Positions 25,790-33,532 of a stretch of 64,000 bases of DNA are shown piece by piece. The notes beneath the pieces are model-generated. The model ran no database searches, had not been told where the DNA came from, and worked only from the letters and a program-made list of their open reading frames with translations. Numbering within the stretch: position 1 is the first letter of the stretch; each line of letters begins with the position of its first letter. Both the position numbers and the translations under genes were made by a program. Source of the DNA: an uncultured Eubacteriales bacterium (lineage in GTDB: Bacteria > Bacillota > Clostridia > Oscillospirales > UBA644); assembly GCA_934454405.1 (NCBI GenBank), contig CAKSFN010000009.1, positions 1 through 64,000 on the forward strand, in the 5' to 3' direction.

Positions 25790-26143
25790 TTATTTTTTTC
25801 GGGATTTGAATATCAATGCAACAAGACACCCGAAAACTATCGCCGCGCAGATTCCTGCGGAAGCCGCCGTCAGTCCTCCTGTAAAGATGCCGGGCAGACC
25901 TTTTTCGTCAACCGCCTTTTTTACTCCCTCGGCAAGCGCAAAACCGAAGCCTGTCAGCGGTACCCGAGCGCCCGCTTTCGCAAATTCGGCAAAAGGTTTA
26001 TATAGTCCTGCCGCGCCGAGGAAAACGCCTGCTACAACATATCCGACAAGGATTCTTGCGGGCGTCAGTTTTGTTTTGTCGAGAAGTATCTGCCCTATGA
26101 CGCACAGAAGCCCTCCGAACAAAAAAGTCCATAAATAAGCCAT
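25790..26143 (-). CDS. spoVAE: Stage V sporulation protein AE
   Basis: 117 residues, four hydrophobic segments (YLWTFLFGGLLCVIGQILLD at the start). The block GAGLYKPFAEFAKAGARVP-type (here GLYKPFAEFAKAGARVPLTG) is characteristic of SpoVAE/AC proteins. The start at MAYLWTF follows AGGAG; a longer in-frame reading to 26323 overlaps spoVAD. SpoVA proteins form the channel that moves dipicolinic acid into the forespore and out during germination. Last gene of the operon, 11 bases after spoVAD. Confidence 0.9.
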   Translation of the reverse strand: MAYLWTFLFGGLLCVIGQILLDKTKLTPARILVGYVVAGVFLGAAGLYKPFAEFAKAGARVPLTGFGFALAEGVKKAVDEKGLPGIFTGGLTAASAGICAAIVFGCLVALIFKSRKK

Positions 26144-26154
26144 TTCTAACGCTC

Positions 26155-27165
26155 CTAAACCGTCAGCCTTATCAGGTGGGAAATCGCGGGAATGCTTTCG
26201 CCCTGCTGGTTTGTTGTCGGACTCATCAGCGCGCCCGTAGCCGCCACGAGAACGTTTTTGTAAAGCCCCGTTCGCATCATCGGCAAAACGTATGCCGCAA
26301 GCACGCTTGCGCAGCAGCCGCACCCCGAACCGCCCGCGTGAACGTCCTGCTTGTCAGCATCAAAAATCATCATTCCGCAATCGAGATAATTTGCTCCGAG
26401 CGTGATGTTTTCTCTGTCAAGAAGCGTTTTTACAAGCTCGTGCCCGATGCTTCCGAGGTCGCCCGTCAGAATCAGATCATAACTGTCGGGCGATGTTTTT
26501 GTGTCTTTGAAATACCTTTTCAGCGTGTCTGCCGCCGCAGGCGCCATAGCCGCGCCCATATTGTTTATATCGCTGATCCCCATATCAATTATTGTTCCGG
26601 GGCAAAACGCCGAGATTTTCGGCATATTCGGCGTATCTTCGTCCGTCAGCAGCAGGCAGCCTGCGCCCGTCACCGTCCATTGCGCCGACGGCGGACGCAC
26701 CGAGCCGTAATTGAGCGGATAACGGTACTGCCTTTCCGCCGCGCAGAAATGACTGCTTGTTATCGCCACGGCTCGCTTTGCAAATCCTCCGTCAATCGCC
26801 ATTGACGCGATTATCGCCGCTTCAATGACCGTAGAACACGCTCCGTACAGTCCAAAATAACCAGCCCCGCGATCACGGCTGCCGTAAGCCGAACCGACGC
26901 ACTGATTGAGCAGATCACCTGCGAAAATGAAGTCAACATCTTCGTCGCGCAGGTTTGCTTTTTCGAAGACACGGTTCATCGCCTCCTTCTGCATTTGCGC
27001 TTCCGCTTTTTCGTATGTCTTCTGTCCGAAATATTCGTCGTTTGAATATAAATCAAAGTATCTGCCGAGAGGTCCCTCTTTTTCCTTCTGCCCGACTATC
27101 GCCTGCCACGCGCCGACCGTGACCGTCGAAGAGGGTAGATAAGTGCGTTTTCCCGTCTTTTTCAT
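26155..27165 (-). CDS. spoVAD: Stage V sporulation protein AD
   Basis: 336 residues with a thiolase-like fold signature (FIFAGDLLNQCVGSAYGSR, FGLYGACSTVIEAAIIAS, HAGGSGCGCCASVLAAYVLP), matching SpoVAD in length and order of blocks. SpoVAD is the soluble component that binds dipicolinic acid at the inner spore membrane. ATG overlaps the spoVAC stop by four bases, indicating coupled translation. Confidence 0.95.
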   Translation of the reverse strand: MKKTGKRTYLPSSTVTVGAWQAIVGQKEKEGPLGRYFDLYSNDEYFGQKTYEKAEAQMQKEAMNRVFEKANLRDEDVDFIFAGDLLNQCVGSAYGSRDRGAGYFGLYGACSTVIEAAIIASMAIDGGFAKRAVAITSSHFCAAERQYRYPLNYGSVRPPSAQWTVTGAGCLLLTDEDTPNMPKISAFCPGTIIDMGISDINNMGAAMAPAAADTLKRYFKDTKTSPDSYDLILTGDLGSIGHELVKTLLDRENITLGANYLDCGMMIFDADKQDVHAGGSGCGCCASVLAAYVLPMMRTGLYKNVLVAATGALMSPTTNQQGESIPAISHLIRLTV

Positions 27166-27611
27166 ACGCCGCAGACCAGCTTTACGATATAGTATATTAT
27201 CCCGTAGGCAACCGACGCCGCCGTTCCGTAAACGATAACGGGACCTGCTATCGAGAACAGCTTGACGCCCGTTCCGAGTATACTGCCCTCGGATTTGAAT
27301 TCAAGGGCGGGGGAGACGACCGCATTCGCAAACCCCGTTATCGGCACAAGCGTTCCCGCGCCCGCTATACGCGCTAATTTCTGATAAAGCCCGATACCCG
27401 TGAAAAGCGCGCTCAAAAAAACGAGAGTGACGCTTGTCAGCGTTAATGCGTCCTCCTCGCCAACCCCGACCGCGTTTGTATAAAGGTCTGTCAGCCCCTG
27501 TCCGACGCAGCATATCGCGCCGCCGATAAGAAACGCGAAGCAGCAGTCCTTGAAAATGGGCGAGTTTTTTGTTTTGATGTCCGTCAGTCTTGCGTAATCG
27601 CTCTTGTTCAA
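27162..27611 (-). CDS. spoVAC: Stage V sporulation protein AC
   Basis: 149 residues with four to five hydrophobic segments (FAFLIGGAICCVGQGLTDLY) and the block GLYQKLARIAGAGTLVPITG shared with SpoVAE. SpoVAC is the membrane channel subunit for dipicolinic acid. The start is a TTG at 27611 with AAAGGATG about eight bases upstream. First gene of spoVAC-spoVAD-spoVAE; spoVAA, spoVAB and spoVAF are not in the window, which is usual for Clostridia. Confidence 0.93.
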   Translation of the reverse strand: MNKSDYARLTDIKTKNSPIFKDCCFAFLIGGAICCVGQGLTDLYTNAVGVGEEDALTLTSVTLVFLSALFTGIGLYQKLARIAGAGTLVPITGFANAVVSPALEFKSEGSILGTGVKLFSIAGPVIVYGTAASVAYGIIYYIVKLVCGV

Positions 27612-27670
27612 GCTCCCACATCCTTTCGGATGTATTTTTTCTCATTTTAACGAAAATATTCTTTCGGACG

Positions 27671-27705
27671 CAAAAAAAACAGACCGCAATTCTGCCTGCG
27701 GTCTG
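27671..27705 (-). terminator. Terminator upstream of spoVAC
   Basis: On the minus strand CAGACCGCA pairs with TGCGGTCTG, followed by eight T. It ends the 27726-28451 gene and isolates the spoVA operon. Confidence 0.9.
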
Positions 27706-27725
27706 TTGTGCTGTCCTTTTTACTT

Positions 27726-28451
27726 TCAGATTTTGGCTTTTGCTTCCTCGTCGCCGAGATCGGCCGCCGCTTTATACCACGCTTTTGCATATTGCGTGTT
27801 CTGCGGGAACGGACGCCCCTGTTCGTAAGCAAGCCCGATGAAATAAACGAATTTCGGCGCGGAGGGCATCTCCTCGTCACCGTTCGCGAACTTGTTCAGT
27901 CTTGAAAGCATTGTCGCGAGGTCTTTTCTCGAAATCGGTCTGCCCACAAAGTCGTATTCGTCGGCTTTCGGCATCTCCTCGATGTCTTTGAGCAGACGTG
28001 TAAGAAGCGTCACTATCGGATTTTTTTTCGGTTCCGGCTTGAACGGGCAGCCGGGCTTTGCGTATATTTCTTCGGCTTTCTGCTCCGCGATTATTCTTGC
28101 GTCGTCTCCGAAATCCGCGTGCATGCATTTTCCGTATATCGGGCAAAGCTCAAGCGCGCGTTTGAAATCTTTGAAAGGCGTGTCCCGTGTATATGCGTCT
28201 ATCAGCGCTGCAACGGGACGCCAGCCGAATTCGTTGTAAGATTCTTCTTCCTGCATTTTGCGAACTATCATTTCGCCGATAAAAATATACTCTTCAAGGT
28301 CGCAATCGTCAATATCCATATTTTTCAACGTGTTCTGAAGCGAATAACGGCTGCAAACACCGAATTTTCCTTCCCACTGGTCAGCGCCGCACTTCGGGCA
28401 ATGACGCGCCGAACCGAAATATATTCTTCCGCAATCATAACATTTCTGCAT
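27726..28451 (-). CDS. Zinc-ribbon protein with a Sel1-like repeat
   Basis: 241 residues. The N terminus carries a CxxC-x(n)-CxxC ribbon (CYDCGRIYFGSARHCPKCG). The middle is helical and charged. The last about 40 residues (FVYFIGLAYEQGRPF then AKAWYKAAADLGDEEAKAKI) form one Sel1-type alpha repeat. The start at MQKCYDCG is chosen because AAGGGGTG precedes it and the ribbon begins there. The likely role is protein-protein contact or regulation; no enzyme motif is seen. Monocistronic, between two terminators. Confidence 0.7.
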   Translation of the reverse strand: MQKCYDCGRIYFGSARHCPKCGADQWEGKFGVCSRYSLQNTLKNMDIDDCDLEEYIFIGEMIVRKMQEEESYNEFGWRPVAALIDAYTRDTPFKDFKRALELCPIYGKCMHADFGDDARIIAEQKAEEIYAKPGCPFKPEPKKNPIVTLLTRLLKDIEEMPKADEYDFVGRPISRKDLATMLSRLNKFANGDEEMPSAPKFVYFIGLAYEQGRPFPQNTQYAKAWYKAAADLGDEEAKAKI

Positions 28452-28672
28452 TTTTCCGCACCCCTTAATTCCGTAAGACACAGCCGCTGTTTTTGCGGCT
28501 CGTCCTTTTTGGTATATCTTATTTTTGAAACGGCGTTTTTATTCTTTCCCGCGCCGTCCGCAACATCTTTTAAGTTCTTTTATTTATTATATCACATAAA
28601 AAAATGAATTTCAATATGCGTGTAAACTTTTTTTTATTAAGATTTTTGCGGAAGAGGTCATTTATGCTCCGT

Positions 28673-28702
28673 AAAAAAACCGCCGAGAGTTTCTCTCGAC
28701 GG
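28673..28702 (-). terminator. Terminator of the ribbon-helix-helix gene
   Basis: On the minus strand CCGTCGAGAG pairs with CTCTCGGCGG (one wobble) and is followed by seven T. Confidence 0.85.
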
Positions 28703-28724
28703 AATATTCTTTTTTTCGGCTGTC

Positions 28725-28895
28725 TTATTTCCTTGATATTTCTATTTTTCCGTGTTTTTCTTCGTATCTTTCGATCTCATCTCTGATAAGCACAATTATC
28801 TGACTGTTTGCGCTTCGCCCCTCATAATCCGCAACAACATGCAGTTTGTCAAGCATTGTCTCATCTATTCTGATTGATAAACTTTTGATTGCCAT
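28725..28895 (-). CDS. Ribbon-helix-helix (Arc/CopG-type) DNA-binding protein
   Basis: 56 residues from MAIKSLSIRIDETMLDKL; AGGAG lies eight bases upstream. The N-terminal strand KSLSIRID would insert in the DNA major groove as a dimer, and two helices follow (TMLDKLHVVADYEG; SANSQIIVLIRDEIERY). Proteins of this size and pattern are usually repressors or antitoxins. A perfect palindrome lies just upstream of the start and overlaps the control region shared with the divergent SLOG gene. No toxin-like gene lies beside it on the same strand. Confidence 0.8.
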   Translation of the reverse strand: MAIKSLSIRIDETMLDKLHVVADYEGRSANSQIIVLIRDEIERYEEKHGKIEISRK

Positions 28896-28907
28896 AAAAA
28901 AAACTCC

Positions 28908-28929
28908 TAAATACATTGTAATGTATTTA
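28908..28929. promoter_or_regulatory. Perfect palindrome, candidate operator of the ribbon-helix-helix protein
   Basis: TAAATACATT-GT-AATGTATTTA: ten-base arms around two bases, 13 bases upstream of the repressor start and at the -35 position of the divergent promoter. Confidence 0.6.
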
Positions 28930-28948
28930 TTTTATATCCTTTTTATGC

Positions 28949-28980
28949 TATAATGCGAATATAGATATAAAATATATCTA
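28949..28980 (+). promoter_or_regulatory. -10 box and second palindrome upstream of the SLOG-type gene
   Basis: TATAAT lies at 28949-28954 with a poor -35 overlapped by the first palindrome. TAGATATA-AAA-TATATCTA (28962-28980) is a second perfect inverted repeat near the expected transcription start. Confidence 0.5.
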
Positions 28981-29008
28981 CAATATGTTTATTTTGGAGC
29001 GTTGCTTT

Positions 29009-29353
29009 ATGCGTGTTGCGATTATCGGTTCAAGGAGTTTGAATATTTGTGATTTTTCCGTGTATTTGCCCGAAGATACGACGGAAATTGTTTCAGGAGG
29101 CGCAAAAGGGGTGGATGCTTGCGCTGCGTCATACGCATCTGTTTCGGGAATTAAACTTACGGAGTTTTTGCCCGATTATAATAAATACGGTAGGTTTGCA
29201 CCTTTGAAAAGGAATATTGATATTGTTGCTTATTCGGATGAAATAATTGCTTTTTGGGACGGGAAATCCAAAGGTACGTCTTTTGTTATCAAAGAAGCCG
29301 AAAAACAGGGGAAAAAGGTTCGGATAGTTTATATGAAAGATGAATCCCGTTGA
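29009..29353 (+). CDS. YspA/DUF2493-type SLOG-domain protein
   Basis: 114 residues with a Rossmann-like SLOG core: MRVAIIGSRSL at the start and the nucleotide-loop motif IVSGGAKGVDACAASYA, followed by LPDYNKYGRFAPLKRN and IIAFWDGKSKGTSFVIKEA. This is the usual order in DUF2493 proteins, which are thought to bind nucleotide-derived ligands and are common in mobile and phage regions. GGAG nine bases upstream supports ATG 29009. It is divergent from the ribbon-helix-helix gene and probably under its control. Confidence 0.8.
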   Translation: MRVAIIGSRSLNICDFSVYLPEDTTEIVSGGAKGVDACAASYASVSGIKLTEFLPDYNKYGRFAPLKRNIDIVAYSDEIIAFWDGKSKGTSFVIKEAEKQGKKVRIVYMKDESR

Positions 29354-29399
29354 AAAGATTGCCTGAGTTGAAAAAATACCGGTTAGTATTCTTTTCTTG

Positions 29400-29429
29400 A
29401 AAAACCTCCCGCGGAATTCCGCGGGAGGT
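29400..29429 (-). terminator. Terminator of the first CBM9-like gene
   Basis: On the minus strand CCTCCCGCGG-AATT-CCGCGGGAGG is a perfect ten-base stem followed by TTTTT; it may also stop the SLOG gene from the other side. Confidence 0.9.
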
Positions 29430-29456
29430 AAGCGATTAAGCGTTTATATATTGTGA

Positions 29457-30812
29457 TTATTGCTGTTTCTTTTTCTTTCCGTTTATCACAACGACCGCCG
29501 CAACCGCAACAACGGCAACCGCCGCAACGATAATAACGATTATCCACCATTTGAAGCCGCCCTCTTTTTCAACAGGCGTTTCCGCAGTGGTCGCTGTAGG
29601 AGTGGTTTTCGTGGGATCTTCCGTAGTGTTCGACGGCTCCTCGTTTAAAACAAGTCCCATATAAGCCGCGATAAGAACTTCTTTTGCCGCCTTTGCCTCG
29701 TCGGAGGTGTCGTCATCCTTGAACTTCTTTGCTTCTTCAAGAGCGGCGGACAAGGTCTTAACGGATTCCTGCGTATAAAGGGAAAGATCCGTCGCTTCAA
29801 TCTTTGCGATGATTTCGGAAAGCTTTTCCGAATCGTCTATCGCCGCAGTCGTCGGATTTTCATCCTGATTGTCAGGGTTCGTGGTCTCTACATTGTCCGG
29901 AAGTTTGCCTTCCGCGTCCGCAAGATAAGCCGTGTTGTATTTCTTGGGCTTGGTGCAGATATTGTTTCTGTTTGTGCCCGAACCGTTGGTGTATGTAGAG
30001 GATAGGTTAAGAAGCTTCTGATATTTTTCCGCCTGCGCGGTCGGAGCTTTATCGGAAACGAACTTTGTGAACTCAAAATCGTAGTCAACAAGCAGGAAGC
30101 CGATGCCGAGAGCGGTGCCGACCTTGCCTTCGATCTGACCTGCGTTTACTTTGAGCGCCTTGAAGGGAACGAACGCTTCAAGCGTGTAGCCCGTTACAAG
30201 GAAGCCTCTGTTTCTGTCATCGTTAGAAGAGTCCTTTTTTCCCTGAAGTTTAGCCGCAAGCTTTACGCCCGTGGATTTGTTCATCGCAACCCAGCAGTAG
30301 TGCTCAAACCATGTCGGGCCGTCTTCGGGGAAGATCTTAAAGCCGTTGCCGGAGCGCGCAGTGTAGGGTGCAAACGAATAAACCTGACATTCCTTGCCCG
30401 TCAGTTTCGCTTTACGTGCGTTCATCGGGTCAAAGCATACCTGAACACAGTCCATTGCGTTGATAACATTCGCGGCAACGGGAAATGCAAAGGATTGCGT
30501 TGAGTCCTTGATTTCCCAAAGGAAATAAAAACCGCCGCCGTTTCCTTCTGTCCAAACGACTTTAACCGTGCCTGTTGCGCCGTTGGAAGAACTCTGCGCC
30601 CAACCGCCGTTTTTCTTCACCGCAGAGGGGGAGAGGTCGATTGTGAGAGCTTTTTTCCAAGCCGCGTCATTCGCGCTGCCGTCTACCTTGGGCGCTGTTG
30701 TTGCAAGGGGAATGTTGTACGAAGGAGTCGCCGCTTCGGAAGCGAAGACGAACGTAAACATACTGAATACAACCGCAACAACCATCACAAGGCTGAGTAT
30801 TGTTTTTTTCAT
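29457..30812 (-). CDS. Exported CBM9-like protein with FIVAR segment and C-terminal membrane anchor
   Basis: 451 residues. The signal peptide (KKTILSLVMVVAVVFSMFTF) is followed by a CBM9-type fold at about 35-260 (KVDGSANDAAWKKAL entry; GFYFLWEIKDSTQSFAF; DCVQVCFDP; ARSGNGFKIFPEDGP). A FIVAR-like helical segment lies at about 315-385 (SLYTQESVKTLSAALEEA). A Thr/Pro-rich linker leads to one membrane helix (WWIIVIIVAAVAVVAVAAV) and a KKKK tail. CBM9 domains bind sugar ends of polysaccharides. The start at MKKT follows GAAAGGTGG. It is a paralogue of the next gene on the strand. Confidence 0.8.
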   Translation of the reverse strand: MKKTILSLVMVVAVVFSMFTFVFASEAATPSYNIPLATTAPKVDGSANDAAWKKALTIDLSPSAVKKNGGWAQSSSNGATGTVKVVWTEGNGGGFYFLWEIKDSTQSFAFPVAANVINAMDCVQVCFDPMNARKAKLTGKECQVYSFAPYTARSGNGFKIFPEDGPTWFEHYCWVAMNKSTGVKLAAKLQGKKDSSNDDRNRGFLVTGYTLEAFVPFKALKVNAGQIEGKVGTALGIGFLLVDYDFEFTKFVSDKAPTAQAEKYQKLLNLSSTYTNGSGTNRNNICTKPKKYNTAYLADAEGKLPDNVETTNPDNQDENPTTAAIDDSEKLSEIIAKIEATDLSLYTQESVKTLSAALEEAKKFKDDDTSDEAKAAKEVLIAAYMGLVLNEEPSNTTEDPTKTTPTATTAETPVEKEGGFKWWIIVIIVAAVAVVAVAAVVVINGKKKKQQ

Positions 30813-30949
30813 GTGGTTTACCACCTTTCTATATTTACAAAATATAATATAGCAAAAAAGTTTGACGATGTAAAGCCTTTTTGCCGATAAATAACAGATT
30901 AATTACATATTATTCATTTTTGTGGTATTTTTACCAATTCTTAAAAGCG

Positions 30950-32512
30950 TTATTTGTTCACTTTGTTTTTTGCCTCGCCGCCGTTCTTTCGGGACGAATG
31001 TTTTACAAGTGAGATTGCGATAAACAGGATTATCAGAACGCAGATCGTTCCGCAGACCGCAACGATGCCTATAACGAGATATTCTTTTGTTCCGTATTCC
31101 GACGCGGGCGACGCGTGTTTGTCTTCGGGAAGATTCTTTATCGCCTCGTTAAGCTCGTCATACGCCTTTTTGATGCGGTCTTTCTTCGGGTTTTGACCGG
31201 AAAGGATCTCCGTTGCCAGCTCCGTTAATCTGTTGACCTCCGCAAGCTGCTCCTCCGAATACTTATTTGACAGATTTTTCGTGCTGTTTATCAATTCCGT
31301 CAGCTTTGCCATTTCGTCGGTCGTGTCCGTCTGCTCCGACGAAGAACCGAGGTCGTAATTCAGTTTAAGCCCCCGTATCGCGGATATCAGTGCTTCTTTT
31401 ATTTCATCCTCGCTTTTTTTTGAATTTCCCTTAAGAAAATCCTTTGCCGCCAAAAACGCCTCGCTGTATATTTTCCACGTTTCGGCTGTGTAATCCGCGC
31501 TGTTGAGCATTTCGTCTTTTTTCATCAGCTCCTCAAGCGTCTCAGAAGGGTTCGCGATAACATCGTCGGGCTTTTCCGTGGTGTCCGTGTCGTTATCGGA
31601 CGTCGTCGCGCCCGAAAAATCCGCAAGAATAAGCGTGTTATAATTTCGCGGATAGGCGCAGATATTTTCGTTTGTGGTTCTCGTGCCGTTTGAAAAATCC
31701 GTTGTCACGTTTACCAGAGTCTGATACTCCGAGGTGTCTTTGAGCGCGTCCTTTTTATAATCCGATATATATTCCGAATAGTTGAAGTCGTAATCGACAA
31801 GCAAAAAGCCTATTCCGATTTTTGTGCCTATCTTTGCTTCGGGTCTGCCCGTCAGTATCGCCAGCGCTTTCCATGGCAGATATGCCTCTATATCGTAGCC
31901 TTTCACTAACCATCTGCGTCCGCCGTCCTCGTCCTTTTCTGCGTTGAGCTTTGAAGAAACTCGAACCCCGAGAGACTCATTTCTTCCCACCCAGTATATA
32001 TGCTCGTACCACGTCGCGCCGTCTTCGGGGTATACCTCAAACCCGTTTCCGGATCTGGATGTATAGGGGTCGAACGTATATATCATTACCGAATCTCTTG
32101 CTTTCGCTCTGCGCTGATACATCGGGTCGATAACAAGCTGAACCGAATCCATCGCGTTGGGGTACGGCGAATCCTTGCCAAGCGCGAACGACTGCGTCTC
32201 GTCCGTGACGCTCCACGATATGTAAAGTCCGCCGCGGGTTTTGTCGTCGCTCCATAAAACCCTGACGGTCGCCTTCGCGTCGCTTGAGCCGAAAGGATTC
32301 ATCGCCCAGCCGTTCGACGCTTTCGCATTAAGCGAATCAAGCTCGATTGTCAGGGCGCCTTCCCATTCTTTTTCGGTTATGTTTCCGTCTATCGTCGGAA
32401 TCGTTTCCGCCTTCGGGCAATAGTATATGTTTGATTTCGCCGCGGAAGCCCCTGAAGCAAGCAACGAAAAAACAATTGCCGTACATATTATAAAAGCCGC
32501 CGTTTTTCGCAA
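30950..32512 (-). CDS. Exported CBM9-like protein with two FIVAR-like segments and C-terminal anchor
   Basis: 520 residues. Signal peptide (AAFIICTAIVFSLLASGASA), CBM9-like domain at about 30-290 (TIDGNITEKEWEGALTIEL; GLYISWSVTDETQSFALG; SRSGNGFEVYPEDGATW), then two helical FIVAR-like segments (DYTAETWKIYSEAF, KYSEEQLAEVNRLTEL), one membrane helix (LVIGIVAVCGTICVLIILFI) and a basic tail. The start is a TTG ten bases after GGAGGAG. Order and key aromatic blocks match the downstream paralogue, so the pair arose by duplication; the spacer between them is 137 bases. Confidence 0.8.
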   Translation of the reverse strand: MRKTAAFIICTAIVFSLLASGASAAKSNIYYCPKAETIPTIDGNITEKEWEGALTIELDSLNAKASNGWAMNPFGSSDAKATVRVLWSDDKTRGGLYISWSVTDETQSFALGKDSPYPNAMDSVQLVIDPMYQRRAKARDSVMIYTFDPYTSRSGNGFEVYPEDGATWYEHIYWVGRNESLGVRVSSKLNAEKDEDGGRRWLVKGYDIEAYLPWKALAILTGRPEAKIGTKIGIGFLLVDYDFNYSEYISDYKKDALKDTSEYQTLVNVTTDFSNGTRTTNENICAYPRNYNTLILADFSGATTSDNDTDTTEKPDDVIANPSETLEELMKKDEMLNSADYTAETWKIYSEAFLAAKDFLKGNSKKSEDEIKEALISAIRGLKLNYDLGSSSEQTDTTDEMAKLTELINSTKNLSNKYSEEQLAEVNRLTELATEILSGQNPKKDRIKKAYDELNEAIKNLPEDKHASPASEYGTKEYLVIGIVAVCGTICVLIILFIAISLVKHSSRKNGGEAKNKVNK

Positions 32513-32560
32513 AACAAAAAACTCCTCCGGATTCTCTTTCTTTTCACTTATATTTTAGCA

Positions 32561-32602
32561 GAAAAAGTGTCCGATGTAAATAGGCAATAAGTACATCGGA
32601 CA
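32561..32602 (-). terminator. Terminator after mazF
   Basis: On the minus strand TGTCCGATGTA pairs with TACATCGGACA over a 13-base loop, followed by CTTTTTC. Confidence 0.75.
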
Positions 32603-32698
32603 AACAAAACGGTTATATTTTTTTGAACAATCGGTTACGGTATGGTGCAATTTGCACATACGTCCGATTTGTTTCATTTGGTTCGGAATTATTCCGTT

Positions 32699-33052
32699 TT
32701 ACTGCGCGTCAAGCCCGAAGCTCACCGAAAGCGCGTGATCCACCTCGTTCATCGCCGTAGTATCGAGGTGTCCCATTTTTTCGCGAAGTCTTCGCTTGTC
32801 AAGCGTTCTGACCTGTTCGAGAAGTATTACGGAGTCCCGGCTCAGCCCGTAGTCCGCCGCGTCGACCCGAATATGCGTGGGAAGCTCTGTTTTGCCGAGT
32901 TTTGAAGTTATCGCCGCCGCGATAACCGTCGGGCTGTGCTTGTTCCCGAGATCGTTCTGCACTATCAGAACGGGACGGACGCCCCCCTGTTCCGAGCCGA
33001 CAACGGGGCTCAGATCCGCATAATATATGTCCCCGCGTTTTATTTGCGTCAA
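32699..33052 (-). CDS. mazF: MazF/PemK-type endoribonuclease toxin (NdoA-like)
   Basis: 117 residues matching the NdoA/EndoA subgroup: IKRGDIYYADLSPVVGSEQG at the start, RPVLIVQNDLGNKHSPTVI, and DSVILLEQVRTLDKRRL. MazF enzymes cut mRNA at short specific sites. The start is a TTG at 33052 with AAGGGAG upstream. No antitoxin gene is seen in the 230 bases before it on the same strand, where a MazE or ribbon-helix-helix partner would be expected. The gene is monocistronic, ended by the hairpin at 32561-32602. Confidence 0.9.
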   Translation of the reverse strand: MTQIKRGDIYYADLSPVVGSEQGGVRPVLIVQNDLGNKHSPTVIAAAITSKLGKTELPTHIRVDAADYGLSRDSVILLEQVRTLDKRRLREKMGHLDTTAMNEVDHALSVSFGLDAQ

Positions 33053-33283
33053 GTGTTTTCACTCTCCCTTCGTGTTGTCTGCAACACTATTTTTGCACAT
33101 AATCCTTCCGTTTAAACATCTTTATTATCAGAATATGTTTTTCTGCGAAAGACTGTTAACCCGTTCGGATTTTGCCGTGTTCGTCCGCGCCGTGACACGA
33201 ATGGGAGCTCGGGCATAGTATGAAACTGAGGACGGCGAAAAAACGGGACGCCGCCCGAAAAAATACATAAGGAGGTAAATGGA

Positions 33284-33412
33284 ATGTTCCGTAATAATTA
33301 CTATTTTTGGACGCTCATAGTCGCCGCGCTTATAATTTTCTGCGTCAACTCCGACAACTGCGGCTGCAACGCCTGCAATACCTGCAATTCCTGCAACGAT
33401 TCCTGCTGCTGA
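33284..33412 (+). CDS. 42-residue membrane-anchored cysteine-rich peptide
   Basis: A very short gene with a near-perfect ribosome site, AAGGAGGT, seven bases before the ATG. Residues about 6-20 are a hydrophobic helix (YYFWTLIVAALIIFC). The last 17 residues hold seven Cys in a regular N-C-x pattern: NCGCNACNTCNSCNDSCC; an eighth Cys ends the helix. The DNA of this tail is a 9-base repeat (TGCAAYNCC). It could bind metal, form disulfides or be an exported structural peptide; no family is recognised. It lies in the divergent gap upstream of mazF and is followed by a strong hairpin. Confidence 0.6.
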   Translation: MFRNNYYFWTLIVAALIIFCVNSDNCGCNACNTCNSCNDSCC

Positions 33413-33419
33413 AAAACGG

Positions 33420-33460
33420 AAAAAAGTCGCCCGAAGACCTGTTTAAGGCCTTCGGGCGAC
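33420..33460 (-). terminator. Terminator of the polA-tsaD operon
   Basis: GTCGCCCGAAG pairs with CTTCGGGCGAC, with three more pairs inside after one mismatch. On the minus strand six T follow, 73 bases after the tsaD stop. It may also end the cysteine-rich peptide transcript. Confidence 0.88.
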
Positions 33461-33532
33461 GCCCGTTTGATGTGACTGAAGAGATTAAGCCCCGCCGCGC
33501 GGGAAAAGCGTTCTCTCTGTGTCGGAGTATGA

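Noticed and set aside
27630..27661. Possible forespore sigma-G promoter ahead of spoVAC (GAATA and AATACAT on the minus strand)
   Set aside because: The spacer is 20 bases and the -10 matches at only four of seven positions; too weak to list.
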